64,000 nt of DNA from a virus (IMGVR_UViG_3300025881_000008:1-64000), one strand, 5' to 3'. Positions 41,646 to 49,975 are shown, numbered from the stretch's first letter. Notes: generated by a model from the sequence alone, not told the origin. Translations and numbers: made by a program.

Positions 41646-42542
41646 TTATTTGTCCATTTCTAAAACTTCTCCCCATTCTCTTTGAGAATTAGTTTTTTCT
41701 TTAGTTTCTTCTGATTCTGGATAGGGTTGTCCACCTACATTCCAAAACCATGCACCGGGCGTTCCGTGTTTTTTCATAAATTCCCAAGCTTTAGCATCAT
41801 AGTTCATTGCAGATGGAAATGGTGGTGCGTATTTAGGATTTACATCAGCGGCAAATGCCTTAGGATGTGACCAAACTTTTGCTTTACCTAATTCACCATC
41901 TTTAATATTCCTAGATACTGCTACTGCGTTAAATTGAGCATCTGGCCATGCAATCTGCAAAGAGCGCTGTAATACGCCTGTTGAAATAGCAGACCAAACC
42001 TCTTCGGGGTATCCATGTTTTTCTGCAATATCATACGCTACTTTAACAGCCGCTGCTGTTACTAATTCATGTTTTAAACCCAATGGTATAAAAGTTGCAT
42101 TGTTTGCTTCCGCCCATTCTTTTGCTATTTTATTTAAATTTGGCATGGCAGCAATTCTTCTGAACTTAGGTATTGCACCCCTCTCAATACAAATAGCTTG
42201 ATGATCTGAAATTACTTTACCTGAAGGCATAAATAAAACCAGTTTCTTGTTATACTTATTTGCCAAATAAGCAAGAGAAATTCCCGCAAATCCAAATCTG
42301 GGCTGTACATAAACTAATGTATCTGTTGGTGCTTTTTGAACTAAAATATCTCCGAATCTACATTTGGATCCAAACCCCATCATATCATCTCTGACTACAT
42401 TGAAACCATCGTGATTCATTATAATAGGATCTTCTAGTGGATCTTTCCAGTCACCAGCTAAATCTAACCATGCTTGTCTATTTGGCATCATTAGATTTAA
42501 GTCTTGGTTCATTTTACTTGTTGTGTGAGTATCATGTGCCAT
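41646..42542 (-). CDS. PLP-dependent fold-type II-like enzyme (ACC deaminase/cysteine desulfhydrase relative)
   Basis: 298 residues. Val-Val-Arg-Asp-Asp-Met-Met-Gly-Phe-Gly-Ser-Lys-Cys-Arg (49-62) parallels the Arg-Asp-Asp...Gly-x-Asn-Lys-x-Arg segment of fold-type II PLP enzymes, making Lys60 the likely PLP lysine. Gly-Phe-Ala-Gly-Ile-Ser-Leu-Ala (84-91) takes the substrate-loop position, Phe-Ile-Pro-Leu-Gly-Leu (151-156) and Ser-Thr-Gly-Val (187-190) the later conserved ones. It likely acts on an amino acid or amino-acid-like group. It starts one base before the LOG gene ends, so they are co-translated. Substrate unknown; role in base modification is inference. Confidence 0.65.
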   Translation of the reverse strand: MAHDTHTTSKMNQDLNLMMPNRQAWLDLAGDWKDPLEDPIIMNHDGFNVVRDDMMGFGSKCRFGDILVQKAPTDTLVYVQPRFGFAGISLAYLANKYNKKLVLFMPSGKVISDHQAICIERGAIPKFRRIAAMPNLNKIAKEWAEANNATFIPLGLKHELVTAAAVKVAYDIAEKHGYPEEVWSAISTGVLQRSLQIAWPDAQFNAVAVSRNIKDGELGKAKVWSHPKAFAADVNPKYAPPFPSAMNYDAKAWEFMKKHGTPGAWFWNVGGQPYPESEETKEKTNSQREWGEVLEMDK

Positions 42543-42543
42543 A

Positions 42544-43215
42544 TTAAAAGTTTGTTTTAGGTCCTAAATATTCTGGACTAGTCATATATTTGTTATGGTA
42601 TTCCATTACTTTGTTTCTAGCTTCATCTGCACTATCGACAATTCTAAATAGATCAAAATCCTTTTCACTCATTCTACCTGAACCCAATAATTGATCCTTC
42701 ATCCAATCAATTAAACCGCCCCAGTACTTTTTACCGACTAGGACTATTGGATATGTTATATTATGGCCGGTCTGTGCAAGGGTTATGGCTTCGAACATTT
42801 CATCTAATGTACCCACTCCACCTGGAAAAATAACAAAGGCTTGTGAATATTTAAGAAACATTACTTTACGAGTAAAGAAATATCTACATTCTACTCCGAG
42901 GTCAACATATTTGTTCATGCCAGATTCAAATGGTAATTCAATTCCAATTCCAATAGATTTTCCACCTACTTCTTTAGCGCCGTGGTTTGCGGCTTGCATA
43001 ATACCAGGTCCACCTCCAGTAATCACTCCAAACCCTTCACAGGCTATTAGCTTACCGAATAGTTTCGCCTCTTCATACCATTTAGTTCCTGTCATTGTTC
43101 TAGCACTTCCAAAAACGGAAATACAGGGTCCTAATTCACTGAATGTATCAAATCCTTTGGTAAATTCACCCTGGATTCGCATGATCTGCCATGCGTCTTC
43201 TGCTTTATTTCTCAT
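42544..43215 (-). CDS. LOG-family nucleotide phosphoribohydrolase
   Basis: 223 residues with both LOG signatures: Gly-Gly-Gly-Pro-Gly-Ile-Met-Gln-Ala-Ala-Asn (67-77) and Pro-Gly-Gly-Val-Gly-Thr-Leu-Asp-Glu (131-139), with Arg116-Lys117 before the second. Family members bind nucleotides in a Rossmann fold and cleave the N-glycosidic bond of nucleoside 5'-monophosphates, giving base and ribose-5-phosphate. Phage function is unclear: recycling or removing a nucleotide, or handling a signalling nucleotide in host defence. ATGA overlap with the upstream gene and a one-base gap to the PLP enzyme gene. Confidence 0.88.
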   Translation of the reverse strand: MRNKAEDAWQIMRIQGEFTKGFDTFSELGPCISVFGSARTMTGTKWYEEAKLFGKLIACEGFGVITGGGPGIMQAANHGAKEVGGKSIGIGIELPFESGMNKYVDLGVECRYFFTRKVMFLKYSQAFVIFPGGVGTLDEMFEAITLAQTGHNITYPIVLVGKKYWGGLIDWMKDQLLGSGRMSEKDFDLFRIVDSADEARNKVMEYHNKYMTSPEYLGPKTNF

Positions 43216-44420
43216 ATATTAGCTACCATTTTTTTATATTCTTCTACTGAAACATTAGCAGATTGTAGTATTTTATCATCTGACGGGAATGAAGTCATGC
43301 CATTAAATGTTTCAACTAGACCTAAGTCTAACATTGCTTTTTGTCTACCATACGGATGGTCTTTGATAGAAGACGAGTTCCATAAAGTATCCATGTTAAT
43401 ATGTGCATAATCAGCACCAGGTCTTAGATAGTTTTCAATCCATCTAATAAAGTCGCATGCAACATCTTCTGCATTATATGGCAATGAACCAGTGTCTTCG
43501 TATATTTTAGTCATTACTGCATCTAGAAACGGTTCACTTCTTTTACCTTTGTAATCGACCGGATCTGCTAAATAACCAATACATTCTACTGCATTTGTGC
43601 CGTAATAGAACATTGATTCTCTGTTGATATATTCTGGGTACCAGTCAGCCACGTCTGCAATAACAGCTGCGTATTGGAATTTATATTGTCTCAGTCCGTT
43701 TGCAACATTCCAATCAAACATCCATTGACCAAGTTGTCTTAAGTCTTTTTTACCACCATCTCTCAAATAACCTGCCATGTCTCTAGCCAATCTTGGTGCA
43801 AATTCACACAAGAAATAATCCCCGCCTCGTTTATAGACATATTCTGGTTCTTTAAATGATGACATACCAACAAAACTATCCTCATTTTGAGTTGGTTGTG
43901 GAGGTTTAGGAAATGCTGGAAATTGATAACCAACTGAAGTGTAGAATGGCGTTGGGTGGTATTTTACCTTTTCACACATTTCTTCAATTGTATCGCAATC
44001 GTGTAGATCAAATAGGATTGTATTATGATAACCAGATGGTTTGGTAGCGTAGTTAATTGCTGAGCCACAAACTCGATGGAGAATAAAAACATACAACCAT
44101 TCTTCTAGGCCAAAAATATCTTGTCGACTAGTCCAATTTTTTGCAACCTCTTCTCTTTGGGGGTAAATTTTACCAGCTTGCATATGTTGCCAATACGGAT
44201 GTTTATCTGTCCATCCATAAAAACAATCATTTATAATTTGACTAAAACCAGCATACTTTCGTTCCACAACATCATACAGTTGTATATGTTCCATTAAAGG
44301 ATCATTCATACCACTTTCATCATGTGGCACCATGCCTAAATTACTAAGCTCTTGTTGTTTTAATGCTAAATTAAAATACCTAATAAATTCGTCATAATAT
44401 TGGGTTGTCTTAATTTTCAT
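43212..44420 (-). CDS. Possible amino-acid:DNA transferase / glutamyl-putrescinyl-thymine pyrophosphorylase relative
   Basis: 402 residues from the ATG at 44420; a TTG at 44429 is possible. All-helical with many Trp/Tyr. Seen: Phe-Ile-Leu-His-Arg-Val-Cys-Gly-Ser (about 109-117), Gly-Tyr-His-Asn-Thr, then Phe-Gln-Tyr-Ala-Ala-Val-Ile-Ala-Asp-Val-Ala-Asp-Trp with Tyr-Gly-Thr-Asn-Ala-Val-Glu-Cys-Ile-Gly (about 258-290), and Asp-Val-Ala-Cys-Asp-Phe-Ile-Arg-Trp. This order resembles the enzymes that replace a phosphorylated hydroxymethyl-uracil group in phage DNA with an amino acid or amine. The match is from memory and remote. Tight overlap with LOG gene and a PLP enzyme supports a modification pathway. 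Confidence 0.5.
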   Translation of the reverse strand: MKIKTTQYYDEFIRYFNLALKQQELSNLGMVPHDESGMNDPLMEHIQLYDVVERKYAGFSQIINDCFYGWTDKHPYWQHMQAGKIYPQREEVAKNWTSRQDIFGLEEWLYVFILHRVCGSAINYATKPSGYHNTILFDLHDCDTIEEMCEKVKYHPTPFYTSVGYQFPAFPKPPQPTQNEDSFVGMSSFKEPEYVYKRGGDYFLCEFAPRLARDMAGYLRDGGKKDLRQLGQWMFDWNVANGLRQYKFQYAAVIADVADWYPEYINRESMFYYGTNAVECIGYLADPVDYKGKRSEPFLDAVMTKIYEDTGSLPYNAEDVACDFIRWIENYLRPGADYAHINMDTLWNSSSIKDHPYGRQKAMLDLGLVETFNGMTSFPSDDKILQSANVSVEEYKKMVANI

Positions 44421-44574
44421 TTTGCTCAATTATTTTCCATGCAAATGGATCTCTATTTCTAGCATATTCATCCATTGACCATTCTATATCACCAGTGGTA
44501 ATTTCTATACTATATGATGCATCCGTAGCATGATATGGTGTTATCTCTATCTTGTATAATTTAGTGTATTTCAT
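44410..44574 (-). CDS. Small 54-residue protein
   Basis: ATG at 44574 directly adjoins the stop of the upstream gene, and its stop overlaps the next gene's start by 11 bases. Begins Met-Lys-Tyr-Thr-Lys-Leu-Tyr-Lys-Ile-Glu, with Trp-Ser-Met-Asp-Glu-Tyr-Ala and Asp-Pro-Phe-Ala-Trp near the end. Probably a compact beta-alpha fold. Function unknown. Perfect packing in the operon argues it is real. Confidence 0.65.
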   Translation of the reverse strand: MKYTKLYKIEITPYHATDASYSIEITTGDIEWSMDEYARNRDPFAWKIIEQNEN

Positions 44575-44575
44575 T

Positions 44576-45646
44576 TTAAAATAATGCTGTTTGTATTTGT
44601 ACTACTTTTAGTTTTTTATTTGGTTCATTATTAACAAGATCCCATCGATAAAATTCTCTAGCGATGTGAACTGATTTAGGTTTTTCCATTACATCAAAAC
44701 TTAACTCACCAATCGGATTTTTATATGCACCTGAGTGTTTCCATGTACTCCATCCATTGCGAGTACACATATCAACAATCATTTCATTCATAAGTTTCAC
44801 AAGATCAGTTCTCTCTTGCCAAGAACCAGCAAATGGGGTGTCTTTATAATAACCAGTCTTTGGTAATTGCCTAGACTCATTCTCAATTGGCAATGCTTGT
44901 ATAACTTCAATGGTTTTAATACCCGATTGTTGAAGTGTTTGTTCATATTGCACCATCATCTTAGTCAGTGCTGATACGGGATCATCCTGTCGCATTAAAT
45001 GATGTCTTATGTCGATATTACCAAGATATATCCTAAGCTCATTAGTCCATGGGTATACATAATCTAATAGACCTCTCTTTAGAGTTCCAAATAGAGTTAA
45101 ACCATCATTACGATTGACCATAAAACCTGGCGTATATTGACTAAAACTATGTGAGTCTCCAAAGCAAAGCTTATCGGTCTTTTCAATATGGTCTACTCTT
45201 TGGATTCCAGAGCAAATCTCTCTAGCCTCTTCAATTCTAGTCTCAAGTGTTTTAAATAGTTCCGAGCCAGTCTTTAATCTCTTCTCAATTAATTCTGCAA
45301 TTGAAGGCATATCATGATGTAGTGAATACATCCTAGGACCTTTAGTAAAAAGTCTATTAATCTGGTGGAATAACTCGTCGTTAGCCCCGCCGAATATATT
45401 GAACGCACCTTTATATTCCATACCATGCTCAAGAAGGACTACATCAAATTCCGACCAGTCCGTAGTCCAATCTGTAATTACAGTAGCATTCTTATAACCA
45501 GCATTTACCAATTGGTTACACAGCATAAAAGCCCAACCAGACTTATGTGAGCTTGGCTTAGGGCTTAATTTACCAACAAGTGCAGATATTGCTATCTTAA
45601 TTGACTTGTCAGATTCATAATCTGTAAAGTATTTAAAGTTCTGCAT
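44576..45646 (-). CDS. SGNH/GDSL-like hydrolase with N-terminal extension
   Basis: 356 residues from the ATG at 45646, overlapping the upstream gene end by 14 bases; an in-frame start 13 codons earlier is less likely. Residues 1-150 are an alpha/beta region with Lys-Ser-Gly-Trp-Ala-Phe-Met. Then the SGNH blocks: Phe-Gly-Asp-Ser-His-Ser (nucleophile Ser), Leu-Gly-Asn-Ile-Asp-Ile-Arg-His-His, a helix with Glu-Arg-Thr...Met-Asn-Glu, and Ser-Val-His-Ile-Ala near the end. Such enzymes remove acyl or ester groups from sugars and other small molecules. Ends Gln-Thr-Ala-Leu-Phe. Substrate unknown. Confidence 0.6.
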   Translation of the reverse strand: MQNFKYFTDYESDKSIKIAISALVGKLSPKPSSHKSGWAFMLCNQLVNAGYKNATVITDWTTDWSEFDVVLLEHGMEYKGAFNIFGGANDELFHQINRLFTKGPRMYSLHHDMPSIAELIEKRLKTGSELFKTLETRIEEAREICSGIQRVDHIEKTDKLCFGDSHSFSQYTPGFMVNRNDGLTLFGTLKRGLLDYVYPWTNELRIYLGNIDIRHHLMRQDDPVSALTKMMVQYEQTLQQSGIKTIEVIQALPIENESRQLPKTGYYKDTPFAGSWQERTDLVKLMNEMIVDMCTRNGWSTWKHSGAYKNPIGELSFDVMEKPKSVHIAREFYRWDLVNNEPNKKLKVVQIQTALF

Positions 45647-45944
45647 CTTCTGTACCCATTGGTTTTTCAGTTTCACCATAACCATACTTCTTAATATAGT
45701 TATCTAAGCCACCGATATACGCCACTGCGTCAAGTAGATTGTCTTCTTTATAATTATATGAATGTCTACTTAGTTTTAATGCAACAAGTGCTGCGTACAT
45801 GTCCGCTCCGGTGAATTCTTTACCAGTCATTCCGCCACAAATCATTGCAGCTCGGCGCATGCCTTCTTCAAAAGGACCATACATGCGTTCTTTCTCTTCT
45901 GAACGATGATTAATAATTTTGTCTGCTTCGTTTAAAATATTCAT
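45633..45944 (-). CDS. Small DUF6378-like phage protein
   Basis: 103 residues. The layout Ala-Asp-Lys-Ile-Ile...Arg...Tyr-Gly-Pro-Phe-Glu near 10-27, Ala-Ala-Met-Ile-Cys, Asp-Met-Tyr-Ala-Ala-Leu-Val-Ala-Leu-Lys-Leu-Ser-Arg (48-60) and Asp-Asn-Leu-Leu-Asp-Ala-Val-Ala-Tyr matches a common small phage family I know as DUF6378, whose helical fold recalls the MazG-type nucleotide pyrophosphatases. First gene of the accessory operon. Function unknown, perhaps nucleotide-related. Confidence 0.7.
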   Translation of the reverse strand: MNILNEADKIINHRSEEKERMYGPFEEGMRRAAMICGGMTGKEFTGADMYAALVALKLSRHSYNYKEDNLLDAVAYIGGLDNYIKKYGYGETEKPMGTEDAEL

Positions 45945-46010
45945 GTGTAATTGGTTTATTGTTATATGGTATATTTTTGATTTGTTTAGTTTTATTTAAG
46001 TTCTAAATTA

Positions 46011-46172
46011 TTAATCATTGTCTTTATTAGTGTTTATGTCTTTTTTCCAAGACTTGTCCTTTCTATTATATTTAGATTCGTCGCCATGGTCCTTTTGAAT
46101 CATTTTACGACGTATCATGGCAGCGAGATGCCTCTCGTTATATCCATCAATATCTTTTTTCTTCTTTGCCAT
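46011..46172 (-). CDS. Small basic 53-residue protein
   Basis: ATG at 46172, with Ala-Lys-Lys-Lys-Lys-Asp-Ile-Asp-Gly-Tyr-Asn and an Arg-Arg-Lys helix, ending Asp-Asn-Asp. About a third of residues are Lys/Arg. It follows the terminator of the upstream gene and lies 66 bases before the next gene. Possibly nucleic-acid binding. No family recognised. Confidence 0.6.
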   Translation of the reverse strand: MAKKKKDIDGYNERHLAAMIRRKMIQKDHGDESKYNRKDKSWKKDINTNKDND

Positions 46173-46206
46173 CTCGGTCTATCTTTTAATTACAGTGTAA
46201 ATATAA

Positions 46207-46242
46207 TAAAAAAAGGCCAAACAAAAAAATGTTTGGCCAATT
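46207..46242 (-). terminator. Rho-independent terminator ending the internal-protein module
   Basis: TTGGCCAAACA and TGTTTGGCCTT form an 11-bp stem on the minus strand, followed by seven T residues. It lies 31 bases after the stop at 46273 and separates the 46-55 kb module from the accessory operon. Confidence 0.9.
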
Positions 46243-46272
46243 ATTTTCAAAAAGTTATTAACAACCTTAGAT

Positions 46273-47451
46273 CTAGTAAGATAATCTATCTTCTATCTGT
46301 TTTCTTTTAGTTTTTAAAGCATCAATGCGATCTTCGATTGCATTTAGTTCACCGCCATATCTGTTAGCATCTTCATCAGACCATTCAGTACCCCTTTCGC
46401 CAGCCTCTGATTCCATATCTTTATACAATTGAGATCTTTCTGAAGTTAAATCTTTAAGTTCATTTGCAATATCCCAAAGTTGATCTTCTAATACATCCCT
46501 TTGTTTACCATAAACTCTTTTCTTTTTGTCCAGCGCTGCTTGAGCTTTTTTAGCTGCCATTGTTGATTTCATTGCTCTCATTGCCACTAGAACTGGATCA
46601 TTAATATCTGTTGCCTCTTCAATAATTTCATTTGATTCGTGTACCAGAGATCTTTGTACTTCAGCGATATATTTTTGGAGTGACTTACCATAATAGCTTT
46701 CTAGTCCCTCAACTGCAGTTTTAGCACTGTTATTATAAATCTCATCAGCCGCCTTTCTACCCATTTTTGAATTAAGTACACCTAATGCCCCTGTTTCGGT
46801 TAGTTTATACTTTTTTTGAAGATCTTTTACGCCTTGATCAAAAAGAGTCTTAGCTTTCTTTTCATTAAAGCTAGTTTCTATTTGACCATAAAAACCATAT
46901 GACATATTAATATCATCTTGTGAGTATGCCTCGAACGTTTTGATATATTTCATTTTTTTTCTTTTCTTTTTATATTCTTCTTCGGCATCACCAGAACCTG
47001 CTGGAACATCACCTGATCCAACTGTACCATTACCTGGTAAAACTACTGGACCCATACCCGTTAAATTAGCAGGGGTTATGTTTTCGTCTACTGTAATTCC
47101 TCTCTTCTTTAAGATCTTTTCAATTTCTTGATAAGCTTTCTTATAATCGGATTTAGTATAGTGCATTCCTTTAGCATAATTAGCATAACCGTCTAATGCT
47201 CCGTTATACATTCCTAGTAATTCTTCATCTGACATACTATCATTAAATACAAACGGTCCAATAAATGCTTCATCTACCGTCTCTGGTAAACCAGTATGCT
47301 TTGTACTTGCAAAATCTTTCAACTGCTTAAGAGTCATATTATCTGCTAATTCTTTTATTTCAGCACTAACTTCATCAGATTTTAACTCACCCTTTTTATA
47401 AGCGTACGCTTGTCCCATTAATCTTTGTTGTGATTTACTTGTACTTGGCAT
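46273..47451 (-). CDS. Two-part protein: DUF3008-like N-terminus plus internal tagged coiled coil
   Basis: 392 residues. Residues 1-60 (Pro-Ser-Thr-Ser-Lys-Ser-Gln-Gln-Arg-Leu-Met-Gly, Lys-His-Thr-Gly-Leu-Pro-Glu) match a small phage family known as DUF3008. Residues 128-156 hold Asn-Leu-Thr-Gly-Met-Gly and two Gly-Ser-Gly-Asp, a segment also seen in the capsid protein, then a Lys-rich stretch. Met167 (46953) follows eight A residues and begins Lys-Tyr-Ile-Lys-Thr-Phe-Glu-Ala-Tyr, the tag that starts other genes here. The rest is a coiled coil. Either a fusion or two overlapping products. Terminator 31 bases downstream. Confidence 0.65.
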   Translation of the reverse strand: MPSTSKSQQRLMGQAYAYKKGELKSDEVSAEIKELADNMTLKQLKDFASTKHTGLPETVDEAFIGPFVFNDSMSDEELLGMYNGALDGYANYAKGMHYTKSDYKKAYQEIEKILKKRGITVDENITPANLTGMGPVVLPGNGTVGSGDVPAGSGDAEEEYKKKRKKMKYIKTFEAYSQDDINMSYGFYGQIETSFNEKKAKTLFDQGVKDLQKKYKLTETGALGVLNSKMGRKAADEIYNNSAKTAVEGLESYYGKSLQKYIAEVQRSLVHESNEIIEEATDINDPVLVAMRAMKSTMAAKKAQAALDKKKRVYGKQRDVLEDQLWDIANELKDLTSERSQLYKDMESEAGERGTEWSDEDANRYGGELNAIEDRIDALKTKRKQIEDRLSY

Positions 47452-47508
47452 AATTACTTCCTAGCGTATTGTTTTAATAGTATGTTTCATAATTGTATTG
47501 TTTTTTTA

Positions 47509-47919
47509 TTAATAGTTTTTTGCCAGTTTTTTCCAGTTAGACAATGTTTCTAATCCTAATAATATTTCTTCCATTCTTCCCAATGCATCATTGAAGTACG
47601 CATAACGCCTCTTTCCATCTACACCATCATGATTATTAATGACGTAGTATGATATGCTGCGCCCGTTTTTATTCAAGTAATCTAATGCGTGGTGATCTTC
47701 ATATCCAAATTTCTTTGTTAGAACATCGAATGTTTCTATGAATAAGAGCTTCATGTCAGGGACCTTCATATCGTTATATTTATAGTGTTTAAATGTACCA
47801 ATAAAAGATGATACTAATTTTTGTTCTACGTCTTTCCAGTCAAACTGTTCTTCTGATCCAAATCTCTTAGGAATACTTTGTTCGTTTAAAAATTGTTCAA
47901 ATAATTGTATGTGTTTCAT
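47509..47919 (-). CDS. Small protein with capsid-targeting-like N-terminus
   Basis: 136 residues from the ATG at 47919; an in-frame TTG 17 codons upstream is rejected, because the ATG restores the shared tag Met-Lys-His-Ile-Gln-Leu-Phe-Glu-Gln-Phe-Leu-Asn-Glu. After the tag comes a compact alpha/beta domain with Tyr-Gly/Tyr-Glu-Asp-His-His-Ala and Gly-Arg-Ser-Ile-Ser-Tyr-Tyr-Val. By analogy with T4 internal proteins the tag may be cut off by the prohead protease after Asn-Glu. Function after delivery unknown. Confidence 0.65.
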   Translation of the reverse strand: MKHIQLFEQFLNEQSIPKRFGSEEQFDWKDVEQKLVSSFIGTFKHYKYNDMKVPDMKLLFIETFDVLTKKFGYEDHHALDYLNKNGRSISYYVINNHDGVDGKRRYAYFNDALGRMEEILLGLETLSNWKKLAKNY

Positions 47920-47987
47920 AGTTTTAATTCTATAATTAAGCAGAGTACCATGGTTTAATCCAATACTCAAAGAATACTCTTTTGAAT

Positions 47988-49553
47988 TTACCAGACATAA
48001 TCAAATGATTCAATCTGATTGATTCTATCTTTAATTGACTTAGCGTAGTTCTTAGCTTCTCTTTCGTAGTAAGACTCTCTGTCGCCATATTGTTTTTCTG
48101 ACTCTTCAGCCTGCCCAATATAACTAACATATCTATTATAATCGTCTAAGATGCTTGACATATGATTAGAAGCATCTCTTAATCTAGCTTCGCTACCATT
48201 TGCTTTACGACCAATGATAATATCTTCATAACGTCCTTTTTCACCTTTAGCTAAACCGTCTTTAATTTGAGTAGTTAGAGATTCAATAGCGTCTGCAACC
48301 ATTTTGTCTAATGGTAAAGAAGCCGCTTTATTAGCTAAAATTTGGTGGTATCTGTCCATGTTCTCTTTCTTGAAGTCTTTATCTGACTTAAATGCGATTG
48401 CACCTTTTTTAGCATCAGCCCTTGAGGCTCTTTCAGCTTCAGCAGAATATTTCTGTCTTAAAAGTGCCATGTTTAAAACAATAGCTCTATCTGCAACTTC
48501 GGCAATTCTTTTTACGTTATAAAGACCTGTTCCGTCCCATCCTTTGTACTTTTTAGAAATACCAACTGAATCAGACTCGCTACCTTTAGTTAATTTATAT
48601 TGTTTATCATATTTACCCCAAGATTTAGTGTAAAATGCATTTTCACCAGAAGCAACCGCTAATAAGTAGCCTTCGCCTGGGATTGTTTTATGATCATACC
48701 ATGCATCACTAGGTGCATATGGATTTTCTTTTGGTACATCAGACACATAGAAAATAATTGAATCCACTTGCTTATTTTTATAAGCAGTCTCTGGATTAAC
48801 TACTAAAATATCTTCGTCTTCAACAAGGTCCATTTTAATTTTAGCTGTACCATAAAATGCTTTCGCTAAAGTAGCGTCGAATTTAGCGCCTTTAGTTCTA
48901 AATAAACTAGCAAGCATACTAGACTTAAATGCTTCGGTAACTAATTCTTTTGATTTATTCGTGGTGTTTAGTGAATTTACAAAGTCACCAAAACTTTCAA
49001 ATACAAAGTTTGTTTTCATGTTATTATTTGTTTTATTTTCTTTTACTAATTTTGGATTCTTATTAAGAAGTTCTTCCATGTCTAATTCTGACAAGGCCAT
49101 AAAACTATCTTCACCATATTTTTTAGCTAGTTTATCAGCTAACTTGATATCTATTACTCTTGCCACTTGACTGTAATCTAATGTTGCAACGCCAAACTCT
49201 CCAAAAATCTCTTCAGCTCTTGCGTTTGCAATTTTAAAGGGAGTTGCTTTTTCATTAATATCTATAGTAGTTGTTAATTCATTTAGAATTTTCTTACCCG
49301 TTTTAGAAAGTGTGATACCCTCTTCACTAACATTAAAATAAGTAGCGTTTCTTTTAATCCATCTCGTACTATCAACTGTCATCTCTTTTAAAATAGTATC
49401 AAACTCTTCTTTAGTAAGTTTACCATCTTTAATAGCTTCTAAAACTTTATTTCTAATTCTAGCAGCCTTGCCAACTTTAACAGCTGGGTAGTTTTCAGTA
49501 TATTTTCTTTTGACAGTGATGTGTCTTTCTTCTATTGGTTGATTATTATCCAT
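47988..49553 (-). CDS. Two-part protein with internal tagged start
   Basis: 521 residues. The N-terminal 178 are a basic, helical domain (His-Ile-Thr-Val-Lys-Arg-Lys-Tyr, Ile-Lys-Arg-Asn-Ala) that I cannot name. Met179 at 49019 follows an A-rich stretch and begins Lys-Thr-Asn-Phe-Val-Phe-Glu-Ser-Phe-Gly-Asp-Phe, close to the tag of the neighbours. The C-terminal 340 residues include an alpha/beta part with Pro-Gly-Glu-Gly-Tyr and a long Ala/Lys/Arg coiled coil. As with the gene at 46273, one continuous frame could give a long product and a tagged shorter one. Confidence 0.65.
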   Translation of the reverse strand: MDNNQPIEERHITVKRKYTENYPAVKVGKAARIRNKVLEAIKDGKLTKEEFDTILKEMTVDSTRWIKRNATYFNVSEEGITLSKTGKKILNELTTTIDINEKATPFKIANARAEEIFGEFGVATLDYSQVARVIDIKLADKLAKKYGEDSFMALSELDMEELLNKNPKLVKENKTNNNMKTNFVFESFGDFVNSLNTTNKSKELVTEAFKSSMLASLFRTKGAKFDATLAKAFYGTAKIKMDLVEDEDILVVNPETAYKNKQVDSIIFYVSDVPKENPYAPSDAWYDHKTIPGEGYLLAVASGENAFYTKSWGKYDKQYKLTKGSESDSVGISKKYKGWDGTGLYNVKRIAEVADRAIVLNMALLRQKYSAEAERASRADAKKGAIAFKSDKDFKKENMDRYHQILANKAASLPLDKMVADAIESLTTQIKDGLAKGEKGRYEDIIIGRKANGSEARLRDASNHMSSILDDYNRYVSYIGQAEESEKQYGDRESYYEREAKNYAKSIKDRINQIESFDYVW

Positions 49554-49564
49554 TTTTTGATATA

Positions 49565-49975
49565 TTATTTCTTAATCTTTGCTAAATGACCGTTTGTTTC
49601 TTCATACTGGAATGAGAACTTAGACTTTGCATAAAGAGTTCCCATTGAGAACGATACTAATACACCATCTGGTTTTTTCATAGCAGTGTTGTATGCGTCA
49701 GTTGCAGAGGCCTCGTCATCAAATACACCGATGTATTGTTTTGAGCCAGCAGAACCAATTGTATATCCTGCTTCTAATCTAATTCTTTGACCATAAAAAT
49801 CTGCAGAATTATGGGCAAATACTAAGTATTTAGTCTCACCTTTTTCTGGTAGATTATCGGCATGCTCACCGAATTCAGTTCTAGAATTATAGTGATAAGA
49901 CCCAAATTGAATAGATTCATCTACTGATATGTTATTGGCTTCTGTAAAACTTTCAAATGATTTTATATTCTTCAT
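49565..49975 (-). CDS. Small tagged internal-protein candidate
   Basis: 136 residues. Begins Met-Lys-Asn-Ile-Lys-Ser-Phe-Glu-Ser-Phe-Thr-Glu-Ala, the clearest match to the tag consensus and very like the T4 internal-protein leader (Met-Lys-Thr-Tyr-Gln-Glu-Phe-Ile-Ala-Glu). The remainder is beta-rich with Val-Phe-Ala-His-Asn-Ser and Phe-Ser-Met-Gly-Thr-Leu-Tyr-Ala. An AATATATAAATAA promoter-like sequence lies 21 bases upstream and forms the stop of the preceding gene. Function unknown. Confidence 0.65.
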   Translation of the reverse strand: MKNIKSFESFTEANNISVDESIQFGSYHYNSRTEFGEHADNLPEKGETKYLVFAHNSADFYGQRIRLEAGYTIGSAGSKQYIGVFDDEASATDAYNTAMKKPDGVLVSFSMGTLYAKSKFSFQYEETNGHLAKIKK

